Positions 52,687 to 61,895 of a DNA stretch of 64,000 nt are shown here, one piece after another. The notes beneath the pieces are model-generated. The model worked only from the letters and a program-made list of their open reading frames with translations, had not been told where the DNA came from and searched no databases. The stretch comes from Leptolyngbya sp. FACHB-60 (GTDB taxonomy: Bacteria > Cyanobacteriota > Cyanobacteriia > Phormidesmidales > Phormidesmidaceae). Numbering within the stretch: position 1 is the first letter of the stretch; each line of letters starts with the position of its first letter. The translations under genes and the position numbers were made by a program. The stretch lies in assembly GCF_014695775.1 (NCBI RefSeq), contig NZ_JACJOX010000057.1, forward strand, positions 52,879 through 116,878, written 5' to 3'.

Positions 52687-53259
52687 TCACAGGAGCTGGC
52701 TGAGATTTTCGTAGAGGGTTGCGATCTCACAGGTAAATTCAATGCTGGAAAATTCAACAATGCTTCCTATTTGATAATTGTAGGGACTCCACAGGTTGTC
52801 TGACTTACGCTGAAATCGCTCGACCAACACCTGCTTTTGGCGAATGAGAACGTACTCTTCAAAGGTGAGATTTGATTTGTAGTCAGCAAATTTATCTCCC
52901 CGATCAAAGGCCTCCGTTGAATCTGACAAAACTTCGATAATGAGCTTGGGATGCACAACGAAGTCTTCATTGGAGCGGAGGTCGCGATCATCGCAGGTAA
53001 CCGCTAAGTCAGGATAGTAGAACACACTTAGAGCGGGCAGCCTCACCTTCATAGCTGTGGCATAGGCAATGCAAGCGGTGCCGCGCAGGTGATTGACCAG
53101 TAGTGCCGAGACATTGCCCGTAATGATGACATGCGCTTTGCTAGCGCCAGCCATTGCCACCATCTGGCCCTGAAGGTATTCGTGTTTGATAGGGCTGATG
53201 TGCTCAAGCTGAAGGTATTCTTCAGCGGTAAAGTAGGCGTGGCTTTTGCTAACGGTCAT
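52687..53259 (-). CDS. Uma2 family (DUF820) nuclease-like protein
   Basis: 190 aa. FTAEEYLQLEHISPIKHEYL near the start, then YYPDLAVTCDDRD, HPKLIIEVLSDSTEAFDRGD and KFADYKSN supply the Asp, Glu and Lys of a PD-(D/E)XK fold. These genes are very numerous in cyanobacteria and sometimes mobile; their role is unknown. It lies 28 bases from the pirin start on the same strand, and its codon use is more AT-rich than its neighbours. Confidence 0.85.
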   Translation of the reverse strand: MTVSKSHAYFTAEEYLQLEHISPIKHEYLQGQMVAMAGASKAHVIITGNVSALLVNHLRGTACIAYATAMKVRLPALSVFYYPDLAVTCDDRDLRSNEDFVVHPKLIIEVLSDSTEAFDRGDKFADYKSNLTFEEYVLIRQKQVLVERFQRKSDNLWSPYNYQIGSIVEFSSIEFTCEIATLYENLSQLL

Positions 53260-53490
53260 AGTTGAGGCTTATATCACTAGCGGCAGGCGTTCTATGACAA
53301 CTCTTTTGTATTGATGATAGCGACGTTCTGTATTCTATATTTTTGACCAGCTTCTGGAACCTGTGGGCTGGTTACTATCCCCATGGGATCTTTAGCGTTG
53401 AGATAAAACTATCTGTCCATGATTTACATTGGTTTTAATCATGGGCTAAACCCATGACAGCAATGTCTCTTGCAAAACTCGCTATTACCA

Positions 53491-54222
53491 ATGCTGACGA
53501 TCGCTCGCCGCCAATCCAAAATCATTGTTTTGCTGACGGCGCTGGGGTTAACTCTCATCGCCAAGCCGTTGGCTTCTCAAACGTTGCCCCTGCCCGAGCA
53601 CCTAGTTCCGTTGATCTCGGCAGAGGGGCAGAGGCTGTTGCGAGACAGTGAGGCTTTGGCGGATTATGTGCCGCTGACGAGTCAGTTTGTGACTCAAGTT
53701 AACTAGGCCTTTTGCGGGGTGGCGAGCACGGTGATGGTGCTCAATGCGCTGGGGGTTCCGGTCCCGCTAGCCCCGGAGTGGGAGCGGAATTACTTCACTC
53801 AGGAGAATGTGTTTAACGAGCAGACCGAGGCGATTATTGCTAGGGATGCGATCGCCCGTCAAGGCCTCACTTTGGCAGAGCTTGCAGGGATTCTCGAAAC
53901 CTATCCAGTGCAGGCCGAAATTCACCACGGCAGCGATGTGAGTTTGGATGAGTTTCGCCAGCTAATTCGCGCCAATCTGGAAACCCCTGACAGCTACGTG
54001 CTGATCAACTACTTACGCCGGGCGATCGGCCAAGAAAGCGGTGGCCATATTTCGCCCGTTGCCGCCTACGATGCCGATACCGACCAATTCTTGATTTTGG
54101 ATGTGTCGCGCTACAAATATCCTCCCGTATGGGTGCAGGCTGAAACTCTGTGGGAGTCTACCAACACAGTAGATTCGGTGTCGGGCAAGACACGGGGATT
54201 TTTGTTGATTGGGGCGCGCTAG
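53491..54222 (+). pseudogene. phytochelatin synthase-like gene interrupted by one TAG
   Basis: The frame continues on both sides of TAG 53704 without shift. Before it: a signal-like N-terminus (MLTIARRQSKIIVLLTALGL) and LTSQFVTQVN. After it: AFCGVASTVMVLNALG with the catalytic Cys (TGC 53713), GGHISPVAAYDADT (His) and FLILDVSRYKYPPVW (Asp). The intact relatives, such as Nostoc Alr0975, read VTQVNQAYCGVAS, so CAG became TAG. No restart codon lies between the stop and the Cys: the first is GTG 53719, past it. The product is therefore truncated unless the stop is read through. The true start may be ATG 53491. Overlaps the end of the next gene by four bases. Confidence 0.8.
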
Positions 54223-55607
54223 GCGGCGAGCGATCGCGCCACCGCCCCATGCTTCTCCAGCACCACTGGCAGATCCAGCGTTAGTAATCCCTCGGGGTTC
54301 AGCACCTCTCTGCCGTGGATGAAGCTGTAGTCGACGCGATCGATGATGCAGAAAATTAGGGCGGCGACCGGGTCATAGGCGGTGCCCGATAGCCCCAGGC
54401 GATCGAGATTCACAGTGATGAAATCTGCCGCCATGCCGGGGGCCAAATACCCAATGTCGGTGCGACCCAGCACTTTAGCGCCGCCGCGAGTAGCGAGTTC
54501 TAACGCTTCCCGGGCGGTCAGCGCCCCGGCATCTTCTTCGCGCACGCGGGCCATGAGAAAGGCTTGGCGGGCTTCAGCTAGCAGGTGGCTGCCGTCGTTA
54601 GAGGCTGACCCGTCAACCCCCAGGCCCACGGGCACATTGTGGTCGAGCAGCTGACGAAGGGGGGCCATGCCGCTGGCTAGGCGCATGTTGCTACAGGGGC
54701 AGTGGGCCACCCCAGTACCCGTCTGGCCAAAGCTGTGGATAGCTTTGTCGTCGAGCTTGACGCAGTGGGCGTGCCAGACATCTTCCCCCAGCCAGCCCAC
54801 GGCGGCGGCATAGTCGTCGGGGGTGAGGCCAAAGGTGTCGAGGCTGTAGGTGACATCAGAGTTGTTTTCGGCCAGGTGAGTGTGCAGCCGCACGCCGGGG
54901 TAACTGCGGGCCAGGGCAGCGGATTCGCGCATCAGGTCCGTCGAGACGCTAAAGGGTGAGCAAGGGGCCAGGGTGATGCGTATCAAAGCGTAGGGGTCGT
55001 TGTCGTGGTACTGCTCAATCAGCCGCTGGGAGTCTTTGAGAATGTCGGCTTCGGCTTCCACGATCGAGTCGGGGGGCAGGCCGCCCTTGCTTTCGCCCAC
55101 GCTCATGCTGCCTCGGCTGGCATGGAACCGCAGGCCGGTTTGGCGCACCGCTTCGATTTCGTCATCCAAGGTGCAGTCATTGGGGAAGAGGTAGAGGTGA
55201 TCGCTGGCGGTGGTGCAGCCCGAGTAGATCAGCTCGGCGGCGGCCACCTGGGCGCTGAGGGCGATCGCCTCAGGAGTGAGCCGCTGCCACAGCGGGTAGA
55301 GGGCGCTGAGCCAGTTAAATAGTGACGAGTTTTGCGCACCTGGCACTACTCGGGTGAGGGTCTGAAAAAAGTGGTGGTGGGTGTTAACCAAGCCGGGCAG
55401 CACTAGGTGGCGATCGCCCAAATCCAGCACCCGATCTGCCGTCTGGGGAAGTTCTTCAGTAGTGCCCACCTGCTCAACCACGTGATCGCGAATGAACAGC
55501 GCCCCTGAGCGAATCTCCTGCCGCTGGTCATCCATAGTGACCAGGGTGTGAACGTTCTTGACCAGAAGAGTTGGCACCCTGGGCACCCTCGCAACGCATT
55601 GTGGCAT
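54219..55607 (-). CDS. amidohydrolase, 8-oxoguanine deaminase/AtzA-TrzN type
   Basis: 462 aa metal-dependent deaminase. Metal motifs: GLVNTHHHFFQTLTR (His-x-His near 79), LHTHLAENNSDVTYSL (His and Glu near 250), HAHCVKLDDKAI (His) and GLGVDGSASNDGSHL (Asp near 335). The sequence HHHFFQTLTR is the form seen in 8-oxoguanine deaminase rather than in cytosine or guanine deaminases. It probably salvages oxidised purines. ATG 55607 is used; a first ~12 residues may be non-native. Convergent with the broken phytochelatin synthase gene. Confidence 0.85.
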   Translation of the reverse strand: MPQCVARVPRVPTLLVKNVHTLVTMDDQRQEIRSGALFIRDHVVEQVGTTEELPQTADRVLDLGDRHLVLPGLVNTHHHFFQTLTRVVPGAQNSSLFNWLSALYPLWQRLTPEAIALSAQVAAAELIYSGCTTASDHLYLFPNDCTLDDEIEAVRQTGLRFHASRGSMSVGESKGGLPPDSIVEAEADILKDSQRLIEQYHDNDPYALIRITLAPCSPFSVSTDLMRESAALARSYPGVRLHTHLAENNSDVTYSLDTFGLTPDDYAAAVGWLGEDVWHAHCVKLDDKAIHSFGQTGTGVAHCPCSNMRLASGMAPLRQLLDHNVPVGLGVDGSASNDGSHLLAEARQAFLMARVREEDAGALTAREALELATRGGAKVLGRTDIGYLAPGMAADFITVNLDRLGLSGTAYDPVAALIFCIIDRVDYSFIHGREVLNPEGLLTLDLPVVLEKHGAVARSLAA

Positions 55608-55697
55608 CGAACTGTACCAGACCGTTCGCTAAGGCTAATGTTTTCCTTTATGCAAAATTAGATTTTGAACTGTTGTAGCCGGATCGACGGCCCCCGC

Positions 55698-57086
55698 CTA
55701 AGACAGCCCGATAAATTTCTGAAATAGCTTTACTTTGTTGCCATAGGGGGGGTAGCGCCAGTCCATATCCATCCAGAAGGGCTTTTTGAGCACGCTCTTG
55801 AGGTGGGAGAACGTATTGAAACTGTGCTGGCCGTGGTAGCTGCCGACGCCGCTGCTGCCGACGCCGCCAAAGGGTAAATCCCAAATAGCGATCTGCAAAA
55901 TTACGTCGTTGATGCACACCGAGCCAGCGGTAGTGCGATCGAGCACCTGTTCCTGCACCTGGCGATCGCGCGTAAACAGGTACAGCGCCAGGGGTTTGGA
56001 TCGCTGGTTGACAGCGGCGATCGCATCCCCCAAATCCTTATAAGTGAGAATTGGCAGAATGGGGCCAAAGATCTCTTCCTGCATGAGTGAAGCATCCCGG
56101 CCGATGCCGTCGATGAGGGTAGGGGCAATGTAGCGAGCGCCCCGGTCATGCTGGCCCCCTGCCAGGATGTTGCCCTGGCTTAGCAGGCCCACCAGGCGGT
56201 CGAATTGGCGATCGTTAATCACCCGCGAGAGGTCAGGGCTGGTGGCAGGGTCATCCCCATAGCAGGCCTGAATACGCTGCTGGAGCGCTGCCACCAGACC
56301 ATCTTTAACCCGCTCATCGACCAGCAGATAGTCGGGAGCCACGCAGGTTTGCCCCGCATTGAGAAACTTGCCCCAAACAATGCGCCGGGCCGCGACCTCC
56401 AGGTTGACATCGACATCGACGATGCAGGGGCTTTTGCCGCCTAGCTCTAGGGTGACTGGTGTGAGATGCTGGGCCGCAGCCTGCATCACGATCTTGCCGA
56501 TTCGCTCGCCGCCGGTAAAAAAGATGTGGTCAAATTTTTCGGCTAGCAGCTCTTGGGCGGTGTCGATGCCGCCTTCCACCAGGGCTACGTAGGCTGGGTC
56601 AAAGGTGTCTGCTATCAGCCGAGCCAGCACCTTAGATGTGGCCGGGGCCAGCTCCGAGGGTTTGAGCATGGCGCAGTTGCCGGCGGCGATCGCTCCCATC
56701 AGCGGCGACACAATCAGCTGAAACGGGTAGTTCCAGGGGCCAATAATCAGCGCCACCCCCAGAGGTTCGGGCTGCACCCAGGCCGAACCGGGCAGCTGGC
56801 TCAGAGGCAGCGAGGCCTTGCGAGGTTTGACCCAGCGGGGCAGATGCTTAATCACGTGATCAAGCTCGCTGATGGTGGCAACCTCGAAGTAGCCCTCAAA
56901 CTCAGGGCGTCCTAGGTCTTGCCTGACCGCATCAATAATGTCTGCCTGATACTTAACGATCGCCGCCCGAAGCGCTTTGAGTTGGGCAAGACGAAAGTCG
57001 AGGCCGCGAGTGGCCCCGGTGGCCCAGTAGGCCCGCTGGCGCTGTAGCAGGTCGGCGACGGGAGTGGTAGCGGCAACGGTAGTCAT
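55698..57086 (-). CDS. aldehyde dehydrogenase
   Basis: 462 aa, class-3-like ALDH, NAD(P)-dependent. Conserved features: PLGVALIIGPWNYPFQLIVS near 107, FFTGGERIGKIVMQAAA near 190, the catalytic Glu in LELGGKSPCIV near 220, catalytic Cys in NAGQTCVAPDY near 254, and EEIFGPILPI near 345. It removes fatty or other aldehydes. ATG 57086; the C-terminus ends with KLFQKFIGLS, a mildly hydrophobic tail. Transcribed separately from the amidohydrolase gene downstream. Confidence 0.93.
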   Translation of the reverse strand: MTTVAATTPVADLLQRQRAYWATGATRGLDFRLAQLKALRAAIVKYQADIIDAVRQDLGRPEFEGYFEVATISELDHVIKHLPRWVKPRKASLPLSQLPGSAWVQPEPLGVALIIGPWNYPFQLIVSPLMGAIAAGNCAMLKPSELAPATSKVLARLIADTFDPAYVALVEGGIDTAQELLAEKFDHIFFTGGERIGKIVMQAAAQHLTPVTLELGGKSPCIVDVDVNLEVAARRIVWGKFLNAGQTCVAPDYLLVDERVKDGLVAALQQRIQACYGDDPATSPDLSRVINDRQFDRLVGLLSQGNILAGGQHDRGARYIAPTLIDGIGRDASLMQEEIFGPILPILTYKDLGDAIAAVNQRSKPLALYLFTRDRQVQEQVLDRTTAGSVCINDVILQIAIWDLPFGGVGSSGVGSYHGQHSFNTFSHLKSVLKKPFWMDMDWRYPPYGNKVKLFQKFIGLS

Positions 57087-57175
57087 AGTTAACCTCTGGC
57101 AGGGGGGCTGGTCTCGGAGCTAACTCATCTGCTCTATCCTACTAGAGAGCCACCTAAGGATTTGAACGTTTCATC

Positions 57176-57712
57176 ATGCTGAGATCAGTTTTTCGCCTTG
57201 TCTTTGGGGTCGCTCTGGTTATGATGACTTTGCTGGGCAATGCGTACCCCAGCGCTGCTGTTTCTTTGGATGATGGCCCGATGGGAGTACTACCGTTTAT
57301 GGGCGGTCTGGCAGGTAAGCGCCCCACGAACCTGGGCGTCAAAGACGGTAAGTTGTCCCCCTGCCCCGACACCCCCAACTGTGTGATCAGCGAGAGCGAT
57401 GCCAATCCAGAACATGCGATCGCACCCCTGGCTTACAGTGGCGACCCTGCCCAGGCCATGGCTCTGCTAGAGGCCGTGGTCAACGCTATGTCTCGTACTG
57501 AAATTATTGAGAAAACCGATCGCTACCTCTACGCCGAGTTCACTAGCAAGCTGATGGGCTTTGTGGACGATGTGGAGTTTTATCTCGACCCATCTACGCC
57601 CGTCATTCAGGTGCGATCGGCGTCGCGCCTCGGCCAGTCTGATGGAGGGACGAATCGCAAGCGCATAGAAGCCATTCGCCAAGCCCTAGCCTCAGCGTCG
57701 GTCGTTGAATAG
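57176..57712 (+). CDS. DUF1499 family protein, secreted
   Basis: 178 aa. A signal peptide (MLRSVFRLVFGVALVMMTLL, cleavage near SAAVS) precedes the DUF1499 core: SPCPDTPNCVISESDANPEH near 65, YLYAEFTSKLMGFVDDVEFY near 122 and VQVRSASRLGQSD-like (IQVRSASRLGQSDGGTN) near 146. Function of the family is not known. Followed by a terminator at 57743. Confidence 0.88.
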   Translation: MLRSVFRLVFGVALVMMTLLGNAYPSAAVSLDDGPMGVLPFMGGLAGKRPTNLGVKDGKLSPCPDTPNCVISESDANPEHAIAPLAYSGDPAQAMALLEAVVNAMSRTEIIEKTDRYLYAEFTSKLMGFVDDVEFYLDPSTPVIQVRSASRLGQSDGGTNRKRIEAIRQALASASVVE

Positions 57713-57742
57713 ACCTCCGCTCTAACCGCTTGCAAAAGAAGC

Positions 57743-57780
57743 GATTCCCCTGGCCTAGGTAAGGCCAAGGGAATCTTTTA
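57743..57780 (+). terminator. terminator of the DUF1499 gene
   Basis: GATTCCCCTGGCC (57743-57755) and GGCCAAGGGAATC (57763-57775) pair at 12 of 13 positions around 7 bases and are followed by TTTTA. A likely intrinsic terminator also usable by the convergent gmk gene. Confidence 0.75.
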
Positions 57781-57819
57781 GCTATATCTTCCAGACTGGA
57801 GAACTAGGGAAGACCGAAT

Positions 57820-58452
57820 TTAGTCCTTAAAGATCGCGTTCTCAAGCTGCTGAAGGGCTACTTCTAGATCGTCATTGACGATTTGCTCATCAAACTCTGA
57901 GGCAGCATCAATCTCAACCAGTGCCCGCTGGAGCCGCCGCTGAATGGCATCATCGGCATCCTTCCCCCGCAGGCGAATGCGGCTTTCTAGCTCTTCTAAC
58001 GAGGGGGGCAGCACAAACAGCTGTAGCGCATGGGGAAACGTTCTGCGCACCTGGCGAGCACCCTCTAACTCAATTTCTAAAATCACCCACTGGCCAGCTT
58101 CAATCTCTTTGATCACCGGAGTCTTGGGGGTGCCGTAGAGGTTGCCAGCAAACTCGGCCCACTCCAGCAGTTCCCCTTGCTCAACCATGGCGCGAAATTC
58201 GTCGCGGCTGACGAAGTAGTAGTCTTGGCCGTTGACCTCACCGGGGCGCGGCGATCGCGTGGTGGCCGATACCGACAGCTTGAGCGCCGGATAGCGGTGG
58301 CGCAGCGCCCGCAGCAGCGTGCCTTTGCCCACCCCGCTGGGGCCAGTGAACACGATCAGCCGACCCCGGCGAGGGGCGAGTTCGGTCTCAGTGGTTAGGC
58401 TAAGGGCCTCTGGGCTGAGGGTTTCTAAGGGTGCTGGGGTGCTGACGGTCAT
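57820..58452 (-). CDS. gmk: guanylate kinase
   Basis: GMP + ATP to GDP + ADP. P-loop GPSGVGKGT at 37-45, VSATTRSPRPGEVNGQDYYF near 65, EWAEFAGNLYGTPK near 100 and the EIELEGARQVRRTFP section are diagnostic. ATG 58452 (210 aa) is taken; the frame is open upstream to 58548, but sequence there is not conserved. It follows pcyA by 76 bases on the same strand. Confidence 0.93.
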   Translation of the reverse strand: MTVSTPAPLETLSPEALSLTTETELAPRRGRLIVFTGPSGVGKGTLLRALRHRYPALKLSVSATTRSPRPGEVNGQDYYFVSRDEFRAMVEQGELLEWAEFAGNLYGTPKTPVIKEIEAGQWVILEIELEGARQVRRTFPHALQLFVLPPSLEELESRIRLRGKDADDAIQRRLQRALVEIDAASEFDEQIVNDDLEVALQQLENAIFKD

Positions 58453-58528
58453 GGCGACGGTTTTATGGCTAAGATTTCTTATTCTAGTCAACCCAGAGCC
58501 TGAGGAAAGGCTAAATTTCAGATGGACT

Positions 58529-59254
58529 TCATACCGTCGGTAGATCAAACAGCACGGTGGTCATATAGCGTTCGGCCCAGACGTCGCCAAAAGCTTTTTC
58601 GAGTACTCGCCGGGTTTTGTCGTTCTTTTGCTGCTGCTCGCAGTAGTGGCGCTGACCGGCCACAATGCTCTCTAGCTGGGCCGGAGTCGCTGGAGTGGCG
58701 ATCGCCTGCTGACAGTGCAGAGCTAGGTAGGTGGCAATCAGATCGATAAAAGCCGTTTCTTCGGCGGGGCTGGTCGGGCGAATAAATCGGCAGTAGGGCG
58801 AAAAAATGGTGCCCCAACCTGGCAGGTCGCGCTCCTCGCTAAAGCTTTGAGCCGGCAATGCCTCCAAAACAGCAGAGTAGCCCGTCGGTAGGACATTGCC
58901 CACGGGCGACAGATCGACAATGGCGGCGCTAATCTGCCCGCGCCCGCCCACCAGGTCACAGCCAAACATGGGCAGGGCGTACTCGGGTCGGGGAAACATT
59001 ACGCAGTGCAAAATGTCTAGATTGTTGCCCACACGGGCCAGCTCCAGGTGCAGCTTGCGAAACTGGGGGGTCTGATAGCACTGGTTTTCAATGGTCAGTC
59101 GTTCGCCCTCCAGGCGGCCCTCAATGTAGCCCAGATCCTCCGGCAGGTTGTAGGGCGATAGGTCGAGATACTGCCGCCAGGTGGCTTCAATGCGATCGGC
59201 TAAGCCCCGAATCATCGGGTGCTGCTGGTCGCGCAGGGAGATTGGAGCTACCAT
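58529..59254 (-). CDS. pcyA: phycocyanobilin:ferredoxin oxidoreductase
   Basis: Reduces biliverdin IXalpha to phycocyanobilin, the chromophore of phycobilisomes and phytochromes, with electrons from ferredoxin. 241 aa. The active site is complete: LHLELARVGNNLDILHCVMF with Glu71 and His83, and FGCDLVGGRGQISAAIVDLS with the catalytic Asp100. SPYCRFIRP near 164 also fits. This gene is a firm marker that the genome is cyanobacterial. Divergent from the AI-2E family gene; promoter region 59255-59390. Confidence 0.95.
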   Translation of the reverse strand: MVAPISLRDQQHPMIRGLADRIEATWRQYLDLSPYNLPEDLGYIEGRLEGERLTIENQCYQTPQFRKLHLELARVGNNLDILHCVMFPRPEYALPMFGCDLVGGRGQISAAIVDLSPVGNVLPTGYSAVLEALPAQSFSEERDLPGWGTIFSPYCRFIRPTSPAEETAFIDLIATYLALHCQQAIATPATPAQLESIVAGQRHYCEQQQKNDKTRRVLEKAFGDVWAERYMTTVLFDLPTV

Positions 59255-59390
59255 AACACCCGAAAAAACAGCGATAGGTTGCGATTAGTATTCAGCATAC
59301 CAGTCGGGGTCAGGATACTAGAGCTCTCTGTTCCTATAGCCAGCTACAATTTGGCCACGGGCGTCGTTAACTGCATAAGGTGCCATTGCC

Positions 59391-60515
59391 GTGAAGCTCA
59401 TCGACTGGATCAACCTGATTGCTCTGGGTATTGCCCTCGTCATTATTTGGCAGTTTCGCCAGATCGTTTTACTGATGTTTGCGGCGGTGGTGATTACCAT
59501 TGCGCTCAATAGCCTGGTGCGATTTTTCTCGCGGGTGTATGGCTGGCGGCGCGATCGCGCCGTGCTGGTCACTGGGGCATTGGTGCTGTTGGGCGGCGTG
59601 GTTTTTTTGGGTTTAGTGCTGCCTCTGTTTATCAACCAGTTTCAAGAACTGCTACTGCTGACGCCTAAGGGGTTTGAGCAACTGGGGGGGTGGTTTGATG
59701 CCTTCCAAGAGAACCCGCCCGAATGGTTTCCTGAGCAAGATTTGCGGGTGCTGCCGCCCCTACCCGACCTGCTGCGTCAGGTGGCTTCCATCGGCTCAAC
59801 GGTGTTTGGCAACTTTCTAACGTTTTTCTCTAGCTCTGTGGCAATTGTGCTTCAGTTGCTGCTGCTGGCAGTGCTGACGCTGATGATGTTGGCTAACCCC
59901 CAGGCCTACCGCAGACTGCTGCTGCGCCTATTTCCGTCGAGCTACCGTCGCCGCGCCGACGAAATTTTGACTAAGTGCGAGCGATCGCTGATGTTCTGGC
60001 TAGGTGGTGTGGCGCTGAGCTCAATCTTTGTGGCCACGATTAGCTTCACCGGGCTGGTGCTGCTAGGGGTGCCCTACGCCTTTGCCCACGCCGTGCTAGC
60101 CGGGTTGTTTAACTTTGTCCCCAACTTGGGGCCGACCCTAAGCGCGGTGTTTCCAGTATTCGTGGCGCTATTGCAGTCGCCGGGCAAGGCTCTAGCGGTG
60201 ATTGTGCTCTACGTGCTGATTCAAAACGTCGAGAGCTACGGGTTTTCGCCCATGGTGATGCAGAAGCAGGTGTCGCTGCTGCCCGCCGCCACTCTAGTGT
60301 CCCAAATCTTTTTTGCCACCTTTCTTGGCCCCGTGGGGCTGGTTTTAGCCCTGCCCCTGGCGGTGGTCTGCAAAACCTGGATTGAAGAAGCTTGGATTAT
60401 CGACGTGCTTGATCGCCCCAGAAGCCATGCGATCGATCCTCTGTCTGGGACACCTGAAGGTCTAGAACCAACTGCGGAACCGCGAGAGACTGCTTTGACT
60501 TCAGAGGATGTATAG
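59391..60515 (+). CDS. AI-2E family transporter (PerM/YdiK-like)
   Basis: 374 aa, about seven or eight membrane segments. The N-terminus (WINLIALGIALVIIWQFRQI, then LLMFAAVVITIALNSLV) and the C-terminal LFNFVPNLGPTLSAVFPVFV, LIQNVESYGFSPMVMQKQVS and GPVGLVLALPLAVV are the family signatures (DUF20). Family members export various small molecules or act in ion/pH homeostasis; the AI-2 link is only historical. ATG 59391 may be GTG; a strong ribosome site was not found. Confidence 0.88.
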   Translation: MKLIDWINLIALGIALVIIWQFRQIVLLMFAAVVITIALNSLVRFFSRVYGWRRDRAVLVTGALVLLGGVVFLGLVLPLFINQFQELLLLTPKGFEQLGGWFDAFQENPPEWFPEQDLRVLPPLPDLLRQVASIGSTVFGNFLTFFSSSVAIVLQLLLLAVLTLMMLANPQAYRRLLLRLFPSSYRRRADEILTKCERSLMFWLGGVALSSIFVATISFTGLVLLGVPYAFAHAVLAGLFNFVPNLGPTLSAVFPVFVALLQSPGKALAVIVLYVLIQNVESYGFSPMVMQKQVSLLPAATLVSQIFFATFLGPVGLVLALPLAVVCKTWIEEAWIIDVLDRPRSHAIDPLSGTPEGLEPTAEPRETALTSEDV

Positions 60516-60922
60516 GCCAGCTAACCCAGCTTAAGTTGAGCTGGGGTTCAGCCAGGCGTCTTGATAAACCATTCTCGTTCGCCTGATGACAGGTTTGAAT
60601 ATTCACACCACTTACATTGAAACCATGGCCATTGGGCTGTGCCTCTTTCACAGAGCGAACTGGCGTTTTCAGATCTGTCACTCTAGACGAATCTTCTTAG
60701 GGCTGTTAAGGAGGCCACAGTCGTAAGGCAAAGTATAATTTAAGACATTCTTTACCGATCGCCTGCTGTCGAGAATGCTGGAGACTTGCCATTCCAATGG
60801 GATCTCCATAGACTGACTAGGAGCTGCTACGTAGCAACCTACGTCTTTTCGTTGATGACACACGTAGGTCGCAAGGCAAATTTTATAGCGATATCCTTCT
60901 CTCTTTTTATATTGATGGCCCT
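60516..60922. other. intergenic region, no gene seen
   Basis: About 400 bases between the AI-2E-type gene and the GT2. I see no supported gene on either strand. The end near 60860-60922 is AT-rich and probably carries the GT2 promoter. A short GCTACGTAGC palindrome lies near 60826. Confidence 0.5.
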
Positions 60923-61828
60923 ATGCTAAGCGTTATTCTTCCGGCCTACAACGCTGCAACCACGATCGCAGACCAGCTAGATGCCCTATCTCAACAAACC
61001 TTTGCTGGGCCTTGGGAGATTGTGGTTGGCGATAATGGCTCTACTGACGGCACCCTAGACGTCGTACGTCGCTACCAGCAGACGATGCCCCACTTAAAGG
61101 TAGTGGATGCCTCGGCTCGCCGGGGGGCCGCCCACGCCCGCAACATGGCCTGTGCTCAGGCCCAGGGTGATGCGCTACTGTTCTGTGATGCCGATGATGC
61201 GGTCGCCCCCGGCTGGCTGGCAGCCATGGCCGCCGCCCTGGAGAACTACGATTTGGTCTGCGGTCGGCGAGAGATGTCTCAGCTCAACGATCGCAACGAG
61301 TTTTCAGCGGCGCTGACCAGCATTGAGGGCACCGGGAAGATCTACCACCCGTTTCGGCCCTTTGGGTCAGCCAGCAACCTGGCGGTTAAGCGGATGCACC
61401 ACGAGGCGGTGGGCGGGTTTGACGGGCAGTTTTTGGCCCTGCAAGACATTGACTACTGCTGGCGCATTCAGGCGCTGGGGGTAACGCTGCACGAAGTCAA
61501 AGATGCGGTGGTCAATTTTCGCTTCCGGGGCGATGTCAGGTCTAACTTTCGGCGACTGAAAAAGTTTGGCTACTATTCTGCCCGGCTATACCGCAAGCAC
61601 TGGGCCCATGGCTTTCCTAAAAAGATGCTGTTCAAGTGTTTTCTGTCGCTGCCGCTGGTGCCAGTGAAGTTTGTGGTGCGGGTGCGCGATCGCCCCACTC
61701 TTTTCCTTTGGTTTCTTAACCTGGGCTGGGCCTTAGGCTACTGGCATGCCTGGCTCGACATGGCGAAGGAGGCGGTGGTGGCTCGGCTGAACGGCGGCAA
61801 GGCCGATCCAGAACTGTCGGTGAGTTAG
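60923..61828 (+). CDS. family 2 glycosyltransferase
   Basis: 301 aa. LSVILPAYNAATTIADQLDA at the start, EIVVGDNGSTDGT near 36, the metal site LLFCDADDAVAPGW near 88, and HHEAVGGFDGQFLALQDIDY near 156 carry the GT-A core. The region after 210 (RRLKKFGYYSARLYRKHW) resembles O-antigen-type rhamnosyltransferases. It is separate from the polysaccharide operon at 3.6-6.3 kb. Convergent with pgk. Confidence 0.85.
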   Translation: MLSVILPAYNAATTIADQLDALSQQTFAGPWEIVVGDNGSTDGTLDVVRRYQQTMPHLKVVDASARRGAAHARNMACAQAQGDALLFCDADDAVAPGWLAAMAAALENYDLVCGRREMSQLNDRNEFSAALTSIEGTGKIYHPFRPFGSASNLAVKRMHHEAVGGFDGQFLALQDIDYCWRIQALGVTLHEVKDAVVNFRFRGDVRSNFRRLKKFGYYSARLYRKHWAHGFPKKMLFKCFLSLPLVPVKFVVRVRDRPTLFLWFLNLGWALGYWHAWLDMAKEAVVARLNGGKADPELSVS

Positions 61829-61844
61829 GAATAGTTTTCAACAC

Positions 61845-61882
61845 AAAGGGATTGGGGTGCGACAACATCCCAATCCCTTTTC
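61845..61882. terminator. bidirectional terminator between GT2 and pgk
   Basis: AAAGGGATTGGG (61845-61856) and CCCAATCCCTTT (61869-61880) are perfect complements around 12 bases, with a T-run at the 3' side on the plus strand and an equivalent run on the minus strand. It serves two convergent genes. Confidence 0.8.
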
Positions 61883-61895
61883 GGTTAGACCATAG

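Noticed and set aside
60397..60863. Short minus-strand frames after the AI-2E-type gene
   Set aside because: They have no motif, poor starts and atypical composition; the region is treated as non-coding.
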